64,000 bases of DNA from Carposina sasakii (lineage: Eukaryota > Arthropoda > Insecta > Lepidoptera > Carposinidae): positions 9,002,770 to 9,066,769 of the forward strand of contig CP053175.1 of assembly GCA_014607495.2 (NCBI GenBank), written 5' to 3'. A program made the position numbers and the translations under genes. The notes under the pieces are model-generated. The model had not been told where the DNA came from and ran no database searches. It saw only the letters and a list, made by a program, of their open reading frames with translations. This document shows, piece after piece, positions 9,532 to 19,339 of this stretch; position 1 is the stretch's first letter; each line of letters begins with the position of its first letter.

Positions 9532-12500
9532 CACAGTGGTTCCAATGTATGGGAGGTGCTGGACATTCGCATCCAAAAAATAAAATTGGTGAATCTTGAG
9601 AAACTAATTATGCCATCTTGTTTGGTAGATCAATGTCTTTGAAAGTTATTATTTAAAGTTTTTTTGTAACTGTTATATTTGAGGAGATAATTGAGAAATA
9701 GTGTTTTCTTACTATGGAAATGGTCAAACTTACTTACATATCTCTTGATTCCGGCCTCGTTTCAAGTTGCGGTCTTCGGTATTGTGTTTATATTTGAGAG
9801 AACTACAATTAATGCTAACACACATAGTGCGCCAAACGTGCACTTTCTGCGGTACATAGAAATGTTTGATTTTTATATTATAATATTCTACAATGACAAG
9901 GATCTTACAATTTTCTGTTAAAATCATAGAGGAATAAGGGCCCCTCTAAATATGCGTATCGATAAATGATGTTGCAGAAATAAAAAAAAAATAATTAAAT
10001 TAATTAATTTGCAAACGAGGGCAACGATCGATCCACAGACGGTCTTAGACTTTTAAATAATTAATTAATGAAATTATTGCATTATCATTAAGACAGTAGT
10101 CATTAGCATTTCTATCAATTACAGATGTCATTCTTAGAGTAATTTTTAGCATTTTCAACAATTATTTGATGCAGGTGATTATTAATTGAAATCATTAGTA
10201 CTAAAACATTACAAGAATAACAATTGTACGCAGTACGCAGTAATGAGGGTAGTGTAGTATAAATTGGTTGGTAATCCTTTATTTTACATCAGTTTTGATT
10301 TCTATTTCGTTCTAATAAATATGTCTTTCCGTGGATTTGTTACAAATCTTGACCTTTATTGCGCTTTACGCAAACACAATGATCTACGTGACTTTGATCA
10401 TCTATTCGGTATCCTTAAAACGAATTGCAACGTTTCTCTTTGTGAAGGTGCCGAAGAAGACTTAAAGAACTGGTGTCGTCGATTTTGCTACCGGATCTAT
10501 CCTAAATGGTCTCAAGCTGGAAGAAGCGAAGGAAAGTTTCTAAATAAACACTCAGAGTGGTTGCAGTCTGAAGTCCAGTGGCCGGATTCCCTAAAGGAAA
10601 ATAATTTGCCTTTACAAGTATTACCTACGAACGCAATAGAAGAAGAAACTACTGAGCAGACGAATTTGCCTTCTAAATCCGATGCCTCTACGTGTACTCA
10701 TGTCTCTCCTCGTAAGCCCTTTGAAGATTTAAGTCCTCGTCAAAAGAAAAGACGCACTGAAGTACTTAGGGCATCTAGCAGCACTGACGAGATTATGTTT
10801 TCTGCACAAAGCAGTCTTAGGGCTGCAGGGGAAAATGATGTAGCTGATATTATGAAGTTTTTAATGGAAAATCCTACAGAAGCTTCTAAGATCAAAGATT
10901 TCATTGGCGGACGGAGTACCACAGATTCAGATAAATGTATATCTCCACTAAAGGCCCTAGCTTTGTTTGTGTCGATGAACCTTTCAAAATGGCGTTATAT
11001 GACTTTACGGGATTTTCATGCTAAAGAAGGAGTAGCTCAATATCCCAGTTATTACATGCTTCTGAAAGAAAAAAAGAAATGTTACCCAAAACAAGAAGAC
11101 GTTACAATTACTGAACACTCTGCTAAAATCAAATTGCAAGCGTTGCTAGACCTTACTACGACAAGACTTCTACAAACCCAAAACCTCTCTACCACTGAGG
11201 AGAAAAACCTGGTGCTCGTGAGCAAATGGGGCTTTGACGGTGCTTCGGATCAAAGTGTTTACCACCAGAAAACAAGTGAAACTGAGGAAACGAATTTCGC
11301 CAGTGTATTTGTTGCAAGTCTTGTACCAATCCGGCTCACATCCGAAACTGGCCAAATAATTTGGGAAAATGAGCGGCCCTCGTCAACATCTCTTTGTCGA
11401 CCAATCCTAATCAAGTTCATCAAAGAAACAAAAGAAAATGTTCAAATGGAGATGTCTGAATTCGAAGAAGAGATTAAGCTTCTGCAACCTACTAAGAGCG
11501 ATGACGTAAGTGTAAAGCACCAGTTGCATTTGACGATGATAGATGGTAAGATTCACTCATACATATCAGGCACAGCAGCATCAGTGTGCGACATTTGCAA
11601 AGCGCGTCCAAATGAGATGAACGACATTAGTAAAGTAAGAAGCAAGCCAGTGCACGAAGACATGTTTAAATACGGACTTAGCTCGCTCCATGCATGGATC
11701 CGGACCATGGAGTGTTGTCTTCACATCGCATACAGATTAGACATAAAATCATGGCAAGCTAGAGGTGATGAAGCAAAGAAGAATGTTGCTGAAAGAAAAT
11801 CAGCAATTCAAGAAAACTTCAAAAAAGAAACTGGAATGCGTCTTGATGTTGTCAAGCAAGGGAGTGGAACCACCAACACCGGTAATTGTGCTAGAAGGTT
11901 TTTTGAAAACCCAGAAAAATCTGCTGAATTAACCGGATTAGATGCGAGACTTTTAAGAAGGCTAGCTGTCATTTTACAGTGTATATCTTCAGGAGAGAAA
12001 CTCGACATTGACAAATTTCGTATGTTCTGTAATGACACTACTTTGCTCTACGTGGAATTATATCCATGGTTTTATATGCCGTCTAGTCTCCACAAATTGC
12101 TGGTCCATGGGCCAGATGTCATTGAGAACTTTTCAATGATGCCTATCGGCTTTTTGTCCGAAGAAGCCTCGGAGGCACGAAATAAAGAATTTAGAAAGTA
12201 CCGCGAAGGACATTCAAGAAAACATAGCAGTGTCTCGTGTAATGAAGATGTACTACACAATCTTTTATTATCTTCTGATCCGGTTCTTACAAGTATTCGC
12301 CCAATGTATAACAAATTTATTAAAAAATCTTGTTTCTCAGAATTTTATGAACTGATTATATCCGAGACAGGTAAATTTAATTTTGTCGATATAAACGAGT
12401 TAATCGAAATAGACTCCGCATCAGAATTGATCGATGATGATTGTGAAGACGATTCATAAATAAATTAAAATTTTAATTAAAATAAATATAAATAAATAAA

Positions 12501-13122
12501 TTTTTTATTACAGTTTAATAAAAAGATCTCATTCGTGTAACTAGGGTCTTTCTCTCTGTGTTTATAGACATTTTAGTTAAATTTATCTGTACTATTTTAT
12601 AGATTTATAATGCATGTTGTGCTTTTCGTATTTTTTGAATTTTATTAAATAAATACTACCACTAACAATTTTAGTGTAATTTAGTTCTCAAACCATTTGA
12701 CCTACATTTTGGACATGTCAAAAATCAAAATTACAAGATCACTTTCATTGTAGTGTTCAGTATGGAACTTTTTCGTATATAAAAATAGACATCTCTATGT
12801 ACCGCAGAAAGTGCACGTTTGGCGCACTATGTGTGTTAGCATTAATTGTAGTTCTCTCAAATATAAACACAATACCGAAGACCGCAACTTGAAACGAGGC
12901 CGGAATCAAGAGATATGTAAGTAAGTTTGACCATTTCCATAGTAAGAAGATACTATTTCTCAATTATCTCCTCAAATATAACAGTTACAAAAAAACTTTA
13001 AATAATAACTTTCAAAGACATTGATCTACCAAACAAGATGGCATAATTAGTTTCTCAAGATTCACCAATTTTATTTTTTGGATGCGAATGTCCAGCACCT
13101 CCCATACATTGGAACCACTGTG
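9532..13122 (+). mobile_element. Full-length Transib DNA transposon
   Basis: 3,591 bp flanked by the 5-bp direct repeat CGACG (9527-9531 and 13123-13127). The termini read CACAGTGGTTCCAATG at the left and its inverse at the right. The terminal inverted repeats are about 340 bp long (9532 to about 9877, and about 12777 to 13122) with few differences. Known: Transib elements make 5-bp GC-rich duplications and end in CACWRTG, the sequence of V(D)J recombination heptamers. It encodes one unbroken transposase. All parts needed for mobility are present by reading. Confidence 0.95.
10321..12459 (+). CDS. Transib transposase (RAG1-core homologue)
   Basis: A 712-residue DDE transposase that would cut and paste the surrounding element in the nucleus. 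I start at the ATG of MSFRGFVTN (10321); the frame is open upstream but has no ATG. Catalytic residues by family comparison: D306 in KWGFDGASDQS, D408 in LTMIDGK, and E614 or E615 in LSEEASEARNK. The RAG1-type zinc site is present: C423 and C426 (CDICKA), then H591 and H596 (H-X4-H in SSLHKLLVHG). The conserved block GLSSLHAWIRTMECCLHIAY lies near residue 457. A basic stretch (RQKKRR) near residue 140 may be a nuclear signal. A TATA-like TATAAATT precedes at 10258, and AATAAA signals follow the stop. Confidence 0.95.
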   Translation: MSFRGFVTNLDLYCALRKHNDLRDFDHLFGILKTNCNVSLCEGAEEDLKNWCRRFCYRIYPKWSQAGRSEGKFLNKHSEWLQSEVQWPDSLKENNLPLQVLPTNAIEEETTEQTNLPSKSDASTCTHVSPRKPFEDLSPRQKKRRTEVLRASSSTDEIMFSAQSSLRAAGENDVADIMKFLMENPTEASKIKDFIGGRSTTDSDKCISPLKALALFVSMNLSKWRYMTLRDFHAKEGVAQYPSYYMLLKEKKKCYPKQEDVTITEHSAKIKLQALLDLTTTRLLQTQNLSTTEEKNLVLVSKWGFDGASDQSVYHQKTSETEETNFASVFVASLVPIRLTSETGQIIWENERPSSTSLCRPILIKFIKETKENVQMEMSEFEEEIKLLQPTKSDDVSVKHQLHLTMIDGKIHSYISGTAASVCDICKARPNEMNDISKVRSKPVHEDMFKYGLSSLHAWIRTMECCLHIAYRLDIKSWQARGDEAKKNVAERKSAIQENFKKETGMRLDVVKQGSGTTNTGNCARRFFENPEKSAELTGLDARLLRRLAVILQCISSGEKLDIDKFRMFCNDTTLLYVELYPWFYMPSSLHKLLVHGPDVIENFSMMPIGFLSEEASEARNKEFRKYREGHSRKHSSVSCNEDVLHNLLLSSDPVLTSIRPMYNKFIKKSCFSEFYELIISETGKFNFVDINELIEIDSASELIDDDCEDDS

Positions 13123-13433
13123 CGACGCGACGATACTCAAAGGGTCAATTCATACTAGCGCAGAGTCGAAGCGCATCGAAGCGTCAATCCGAAACTTAAT
13201 ATAGCAAATTCACCCTTATTTCCACAATGTAATGCACATATTTCTTCCAAGGAAAAAAAAAGACGCGCGAATTCACGCACATTCGAGGGAATTCGCGCGC
13301 CTGCGCGCGAGTAACTCTGATTGGTGCGCGCGCATTCGCGCGAAGCCAAGCGGCTATTAGGCGAACTACGCGCCGTCTGGTCAGTCGGCAATCGGAATCG
13401 GACGGAAACTGTCTTGTGTCGAAGTGAATCACA

Positions 13434-16400
13434 ATGGAAAACGACGAGAAATTAATTTATTTGGTCCAAAAATACGAATGTTTATTTAATTCGAAGTCCA
13501 AACATTATAGCGACAAAAATTCAAAAAGTAATGCGTGGGAAAAAGTTAGCAGTGAATTGAAACTACCTGGTAAGTACTAAGTATTTATTATTATTACACA
13601 TGTTTTCGCTTCCGTGCGACGTTGCCAGCTCACATGCTGGCGCGTCGTAAAGCGGCGCAAAAACAAACCATTTACGTCAAGAAGTAACATGTAATTTCAC
13701 ACATTTAATATATATAATATTTTATAATCTTGTCCTATTACTTAACATGGTGTTATCTTTTCATTTTGCCATGATACTGCCCCATGCTCAGAAATGAAAT
13801 AGGACTTAAAGATCTCTCTAATCTCCATGGCATCCACGTTTTGATTACCGGTTATGTCCATGTTTTGACTGTCAACGGAATAATTTTGTAAAATGCTGTT
13901 ATTGGGCACGGCAATGTCTTCCGACACAAAATCTTCCATAATATAATTATGCAGACACGTGCATGCAAGAATCATGGTATCTAAATACTTTGGTTGCATT
14001 CTTATACGTTTTTGAAATACTTCAAATTTTTGTTGTAATATTCCGAAGGCACTTTCCACAATACGCCTTGCTCGGCTTAAACGATAATTATAGATTTTCT
14101 TCTGGCTATTGTTTAACAGCTCACTACCAGGATAAGGTCTCATAATATGTTCAGACAAAGGGAATGCTTCGTCGCCAACAAAAACATAAGGAACTGTGTT
14201 TGTCATACCTGGCAAGTTTTTATTAGGCGGTATACTAATCATATTATTTTGTAATAGTTGGCCGAATTTGGAACTGCTCAATATGCCGCTATCGTGATTA
14301 CGTCCATATGCTCCAATGTCTACTATAATGAATTTATATTTAGCGTCAGCAACAGCTAACAAGACAGTGCTAAAAACTTTTTATAATTGTAGTACAGACT
14401 TCCGCTGTTCCAGGGTGCCCTTATATTGACATGCTTTCCGTCGATCGCTCCTATACAATTGGGAAAATTCCATAGAATTCTAAAATCTTCCTCGATTTTA
14501 ATCCATGACTCTAGCGTTGGTTTTGGCATAACAAGAGGCTGTAAATATTTCCATATTGCAGCACAAATTTCATGTACAATTGTGCAAACTGTACTATAGC
14601 CCATGCGATAATTATGAGCCAGTGATTTGCAACTAATAGCAGTAGTTAGAAACCTGTAACAAAGTATTAATATTATAAAGTATAAAAGTATTAATTAAGT
14701 AGGGGAGAGCCTTGTACCTTGGGACGCCTTGTACCTTGGGACAAGCTCAAAAGTTTGGTGTTATTGCATTGATAAATTACTGGTAGTGCCATCTAGTATC
14801 TCCTTGAGTATAACCTTCGGTACGCATGTACTGAAGTCGGCCATTTTGACTCGTGTCGTCATTGAGGTTAAAGGTCGTGTTTTGTAGGTGCATTTTTTTT
14901 TTATAATCAGTTTAAATCTTCGTTGTTCTTCAAATATTTCAACGTAAGTGATTGCGCTTAAATTTAATTAATTTGAATACTCATTTACAACTATTTATTT
15001 TTGTAGAAATCAATATAAATAAGTATATTTAATTTTACGTGTATTTTATTACAATGTGCAGATATTTGTACCTTGGGACGGCTTAATTTTTGTACTTTGG
15101 GACTGTCCCAAGGTACAGCCCAACTATGTTTCTTTTTTTATGTTAATCGATACTCGGTAGTACTTCGACTTTATGTATTTATAACGTTTCAGATGCCGCG
15201 AAGCAAAAATAATATTATCCGGTTAAAACTAAATAAGGAAAATGTCAACAATGCAGTTAAGGCAGTTATTGAAAAACGTATGTCGATTCGGAAAGCAGGG
15301 GAAGTCTTTGGTTTATCGAAAAGTTTAATTGGCCGTTACGTAAAGACACACATAGAATCGAAAAATGATGAATTTGTTTACCAACCCCACAATGATGTCA
15401 AACGAATTTTTACTGAACCAGAAGAAGAACAGTTGGTAGAATATTGCTTAAAGGCGTCTCAATTTCACTACGGGATATGTAAAGAAGAGTTTGTAAAATT
15501 GGCATATGAGTACGCAGTTAAATTAGAAAAAAAATATCCAAAGGCTTGGGATGAAAATAAAAAAGCTGGTAAGACATTCTATTCATATTTTATGAAACGA
15601 CATCCAATTCTAAGTTTGCGCAAGCCGGAAGCAACTAGCTTAGCACGAGCAACGGCATTTAATAAAGCAAATGTCAATTTGTTTTTTACCAAATACAAAG
15701 ACTTGCTATTAAAATACAGTTTTACAAGCGAAAGAATTTATAACGTTGATGAAAGTGGCCTGTCTACGGTTCATACCCCAGTAAAAGTTTTAGCCCCAAA
15801 AGGAACGAAACAAGTCGGCAACATAACCTCCGCAGAGAGAGGTAATAATGTTACAGTCATTGCCTGTATTAATGCCCTTGGAAATAGTGTTCCACCTTGC
15901 ATGATTTTCCCAAGAGTACACTTCAAAACCCATATGATCACTGGTGCTCCTCCAGAAACTTTGGGGCTTGCTACTTCTAGTGGGTGGTCTAATAGTGACA
16001 AATTTGAAGATTTCTTAAAGCACTTTATCAAACACGTAAAACCCGATAGCGATAATAAAGTGCTACTTATATTAGACAACCATGAGAGTCATCTCTCAAT
16101 TAAAATAATTGATCTGGCTAAGAAGAACGGTATCGTCTTGTTCACGTTTCCGCCTCACACCAGCCATAAACTACAGCCTTTAGATAGAACAGTTTTTGGT
16201 CCTCTTAAGAAATATTATAATAAAGCATGCAACGATTGGCTTATGCAACATCCAGGAAGGCCACTAACTATTTACAATGTCGCGGAATGTTTTGGCACTG
16301 CATACCCACTTGCCTTTACACCGTCCAACATTCAAAATGGGTTCAAAGTTTCGGGAATATGGCCCTTTAATGATAATATTTTTGGAGAGGATGAGTTCCT

Positions 16401-18267
16401 TAGTTCTTTTGTTACTGATAGGCCACATGTGCAAATTGCTCCCGATGGTGGCAATGCGTCAAGCACTCAATCAAATGAAGGCGACACACAAACAAATTGT
16501 GTTTTCTCAGTATCATCGACTGATAAACCATGTGTGATACAAGATGTTGATAATACATCATACACCAAACCGAATGAGGGCGTTACACAAGATAGTCCTT
16601 TACCAGGACCATCGACATCTTTTGCTGATAAAATGGCTTTACCAGTGACACCAGAAATGATTCGCCCGTTCCCAAAGGCACCACCACGCAAAAATAAGAC
16701 GTCCGTTAACAGAAAAGGTAAAACAAGGGTCCTAACCGATACCCCTGAGAAGTTGGAATTGGAGTTGTTGGCCACAAAGAAAAGGAAGAAAGAAGCTAAT
16801 ACAAAGGTGAGATCTGTTACTAAGAAAGTGCTCTGCAGCGAAGAAAAAATAAGCAAGAAAGTAAAACCTGTTAAAAAGAGGGTTCCTAAGAAAGTAAATG
16901 TTAGCAGTAGTGACGACGAAACTGATATAGTCTTGGAGAGTGATACATGTGATGACGATCTAGACGAAAACATTTGCCTAGGGTGTGGTGAGAATTATTT
17001 TCAAACTTCAAGCAAAGAAGATTGGATTCAATGCATTACTTGCCGAGGTTGGGTCCATGAAGATTGCACCTGCTTTGAACAATATTGTAGAAAATGCGGA
17101 TTAAAGCAAAAAAAGTGATTTATTAGCAGTATAAGTACCTACCAACGGTCTACCTACAAATTTGTTTTTGATTTTTATGTTTTTCCTAAAAGATAGTTTT
17201 GTGCTACTATTTCTGTAATGCCTTTTAAATAAGTGTCCCGAGGTACAGTATATAGTGTCCCAAGGTACATTAGGTGATTGTACCTAGGGACAAAAATCCC
17301 TAAAGACTTAATTGTTATTTGTTCGTAGATTACACTGAATATATAGTTTATTGCGGCTTTAAATCGTAGTTTTATTATGCATGAATCTAAATGTACAATA
17401 ATTTGTAATAATGTATAAACATTGTCTTAAATACATATAATTTAAAAAAAGTGTCCCATGGTACAAGGCTCTCCCCTACATATATTTAATTTGTTTTTTT
17501 CAGTGGCTGAATGTCAGAAACAATGGAAGAAACTACGTGATTGCTATAAAAAGGCTCTAAGATTAAGACAATATAAAAGCGGATCTGCGCGAAAAAATGA
17601 AAAACCAATTAAATTTGAGAAGGAGTTGGAATTTTTAAAACCCTACCTCCAGGACAAACCACAAACATCAAACCTAGGTTGTTCTGAAGATAGTTTAGAC
17701 ATAAACACGGAAGATAACACAATGATAGAGTCACCAGCACCACCATCAGATGGCATGCAAAGTCCACGCTCTGATTCATCGTTGTCAAATTATAGCACCA
17801 GAAAAAAATCACTGCCCCTATCGCAGCTATTATTCACACAATATCTCGAAGCCAAAGAAAAGAAAGAAGATCCATTAGATGTGTTTTTTTTATCAATGAG
17901 TGGAACAGTAAAAAAAATGCCTGTATCAATACAAGCCGAATTAAAGAAGTCAATACTTGGCCTAGTTACCGACGCAGAAGTAAAACTTGCCTCAGAGGAA
18001 AGAAACGATACTCCACCATCTCTGATTAACTACTATGAAACACAACAACAGCGGCCACTTAAAACTACTCAGCAAAATTATTATCCGCCATCTACTTCAA
18101 CTTACATCCCATCCACCATGACCATTCAACAAAATCCAAATACATTCGATACCAGTTTGGTCCCACCACCATCACCTTACGTACCACAGCCGATTTCAAC
18201 AATGCAGCATCAGCGGCAACCGAATTTAGATGAAATCGAAGACTATTTGCAAAAAGTTGACAAATAG
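13434..18267 (+). CDS. H1 gene A: MADF/BESS DNA-binding protein, two exons
   Basis: Exon 1 is 13434-13569 (ATG start, GTAAGT donor), exon 2 is 17504-18267 (TTTTTTTCAG acceptor), with a phase 1 intron; 299 residues. The MADF domain spans the intron: exon 1 gives EKLIYLVQKYECLFN and NAWEKVSSEL, and exon 2 opens with VAECQKQWKKLRDCYKKALR. A BESS-like motif (DPLDVFFLSMSGTVKKMP, then ELKKSILGLV) lies in the C-terminal half. In PIF/Harbinger elements the MADF-type partner is thought to bind DNA and help the transposase. The intron contains B1 exon 2 and the whole of P1. No stop or frameshift seen. Confidence 0.8.
14702..17476 (+). mobile_element. pogo-type element P1, apparently intact, inside H1
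   Basis: 2,775 bp with TA on both sides (14700-14701 and 17477-17478). The terminal inverted repeats start GGGGAGAGCCTTGTACC. The 12-mer GTACCTTGGGAC and close variants recur near both ends (about 14715, 14731, 15068, 15088, 15104 inverted, 17235, 17258, 17279, 17452), likely transposase binding sites. It sits within the introns of both H1 genes, so its insertion need not have disturbed them if spliced out. Confidence 0.9.
15193..17118 (+). CDS. P1 pogo transposase with C-terminal PHD-like finger
   Basis: A 641-residue DDE transposase starting at ATG 15193; an acceptor-like TTTCAG directly before it leaves room for a non-coding first exon. N-terminal Psq-type helix-turn-helix (MSIRKAGEVFGLSKSLIGRY, about residues 31-50). 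The catalytic aspartates are D186 (YNVDESG), D295 (LILDNHESH) and D331 (LQPLDRTVFGPLKK). A lysine-rich S/K linker follows. Residues about 595-637 form a PHD-like zinc finger: C-X2-C, then WIQCITCRGWVHEDC, then C-X2-C. A fused PHD could steer the enzyme to chromatin (inference). The frame is complete. Confidence 0.9.
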   Translation: MPRSKNNIIRLKLNKENVNNAVKAVIEKRMSIRKAGEVFGLSKSLIGRYVKTHIESKNDEFVYQPHNDVKRIFTEPEEEQLVEYCLKASQFHYGICKEEFVKLAYEYAVKLEKKYPKAWDENKKAGKTFYSYFMKRHPILSLRKPEATSLARATAFNKANVNLFFTKYKDLLLKYSFTSERIYNVDESGLSTVHTPVKVLAPKGTKQVGNITSAERGNNVTVIACINALGNSVPPCMIFPRVHFKTHMITGAPPETLGLATSSGWSNSDKFEDFLKHFIKHVKPDSDNKVLLILDNHESHLSIKIIDLAKKNGIVLFTFPPHTSHKLQPLDRTVFGPLKKYYNKACNDWLMQHPGRPLTIYNVAECFGTAYPLAFTPSNIQNGFKVSGIWPFNDNIFGEDEFLSSFVTDRPHVQIAPDGGNASSTQSNEGDTQTNCVFSVSSTDKPCVIQDVDNTSYTKPNEGVTQDSPLPGPSTSFADKMALPVTPEMIRPFPKAPPRKNKTSVNRKGKTRVLTDTPEKLELELLATKKRKKEANTKVRSVTKKVLCSEEKISKKVKPVKKRVPKKVNVSSSDDETDIVLESDTCDDDLDENICLGCGENYFQTSSKEDWIQCITCRGWVHEDCTCFEQYCRKCGLKQKK

Positions 18268-19339
18268 TAATAATTCATTAATTCATTATTATTGACCTTA
18301 GAAATTATGATTCTACATGGCAAATAATTACCTATATAAGAATTTTTTTTAAATAAAGAATTTCAAATATAAGCTTGTTTATTTATTATATTGGTTAACT
18401 TTTCTATCAGCTTTACCGTAAGTAAGAGTTTAAATATCTTCTTGTTATTCTTATTAGTTATATTTATATAAAAATTACAAAAGACGTAAAACTCACCTTA
18501 AGCAGACTGATATTCGCTCTTCAACGGAAATGGGTATCGTTAATTTAGTTTCTTGTTTTACAGTATGTGGCTTCAAAATATTGACCAAGTTTTCAAATTG
18601 ATCATAGTTCATTTTATAATAGTCGTAATAAATACTTGGGTACAGATATAAATCTGCGCAAAAAAAAATGAATTCACCAGATATACGTCTTTTCTTCCAC
18701 AAGTCGTGAACTCCAAAATTTCGCAATTTTCTTTTTTCTGCGTTTTCTTCTTCTTCAACTTCTGATATAAGCAACATCATAGCAAGATCAATGTCAACCA
18801 TTTTATACGAGTTTCAACAACGAGATTCAACTGGCAACTGGTGTCCATCACTAATGCCACGAAAAAGCGCGAGAATGCTCACTAATTCACGCGAATACGC
18901 GCGCATTCGTGCGACTTCGCTTTGATTGTGAGGAATTTGACGCTTCGATGCGCTTCGACTCTGCGCTAGTATGAATTGACCCAAAGAAGCCAATGATTTC
19001 GCGCTGCGCCGCGCGTCGTCGCGAGACGCATCGCAACGTCGCGAGGCGCATCTTTAAAGGCTAGACCGCACTAAGCGACACTTCACGGCAGCGGCGCGAC
19101 GCGACATGTAACGACCAAATATTCTTTGTAAGGAATTGTATGAGGCATAACGCACTACGCAGCAGCGTAACTACGCGCCGCGACACTGCGCGTCAAAGTT
19201 GACCAACTCATCAACTCTGACGCGCCGTGTCGCGTCGTGTGGTTCCGCTGCCGTTAGTGCGATATAGCAAGCGACGCGACACTTCACTTTATTCAAGTTA
19301 GAACGTATTTGGTTCGTAGTATGACAAGTTGTGTTCAAA

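Larger units (their letters stand above)
13742..18801 (-). pseudogene. H1 gene B: Harbinger DDE transposase, one frameshift
   Basis: Exon 1 is 18801-18497 (ATG; GTGAGT donor), exon 2 is 14653-13742, with a phase 2 intron that joins cleanly into the conserved LR-FLTTAISCKSLAHNYR block. The DDE_Tnp_4 core is present: IGAIDGKHV, then FVGDEAFPLSEHIMRPYPG, then RARRIVESAFGIL. At 14368-14372 a run of five T (minus strand) is one base short of what the frame YKKF-FSTVLL needs, so the frame breaks after the first catalytic Asp. Either a real lesion or a sequencing error at a homopolymer. Exon 1 lies beyond A1 exon 2, so A and B interleave. Confidence 0.85.
13142..18982. mobile_element. PIF/Harbinger element H1
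   Basis: 5,841 bp with terminal inverted repeats identical for about 46 bases, beginning GGGTCAATTCATACTAGCGC. Flanked by AAA on both sides (13139-13141 and 18983-18985), the 3-bp duplication size of this superfamily. It holds the MADF/BESS gene A1 on plus and transposase gene B1 on minus, interleaved, with pogo element P1 inside the intron space they share. Confidence 0.9.

Noticed and set aside
9539..9590. A recombination-signal nonamer at 12 or 23 bases from the Transib CACAGTG
   Set aside because: The nearest A-rich stretch (CCAAAAAATAAAA, about 9573-9585) is about 34 bases from the heptamer and does not match ACAAAAACC; Transib ends are not expected to have a classical nonamer at both ends.
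10264..10320. Start of the Transib transposase at 10264
   Set aside because: That codon is TTG; the first ATG in frame is 10321, which also begins the conserved region.
16467..16973. Minus-strand 168-residue frame opposite the P1 transposase
   Set aside because: Antisense shadow of the lysine- and serine-rich linker of P1, with no domain of its own.
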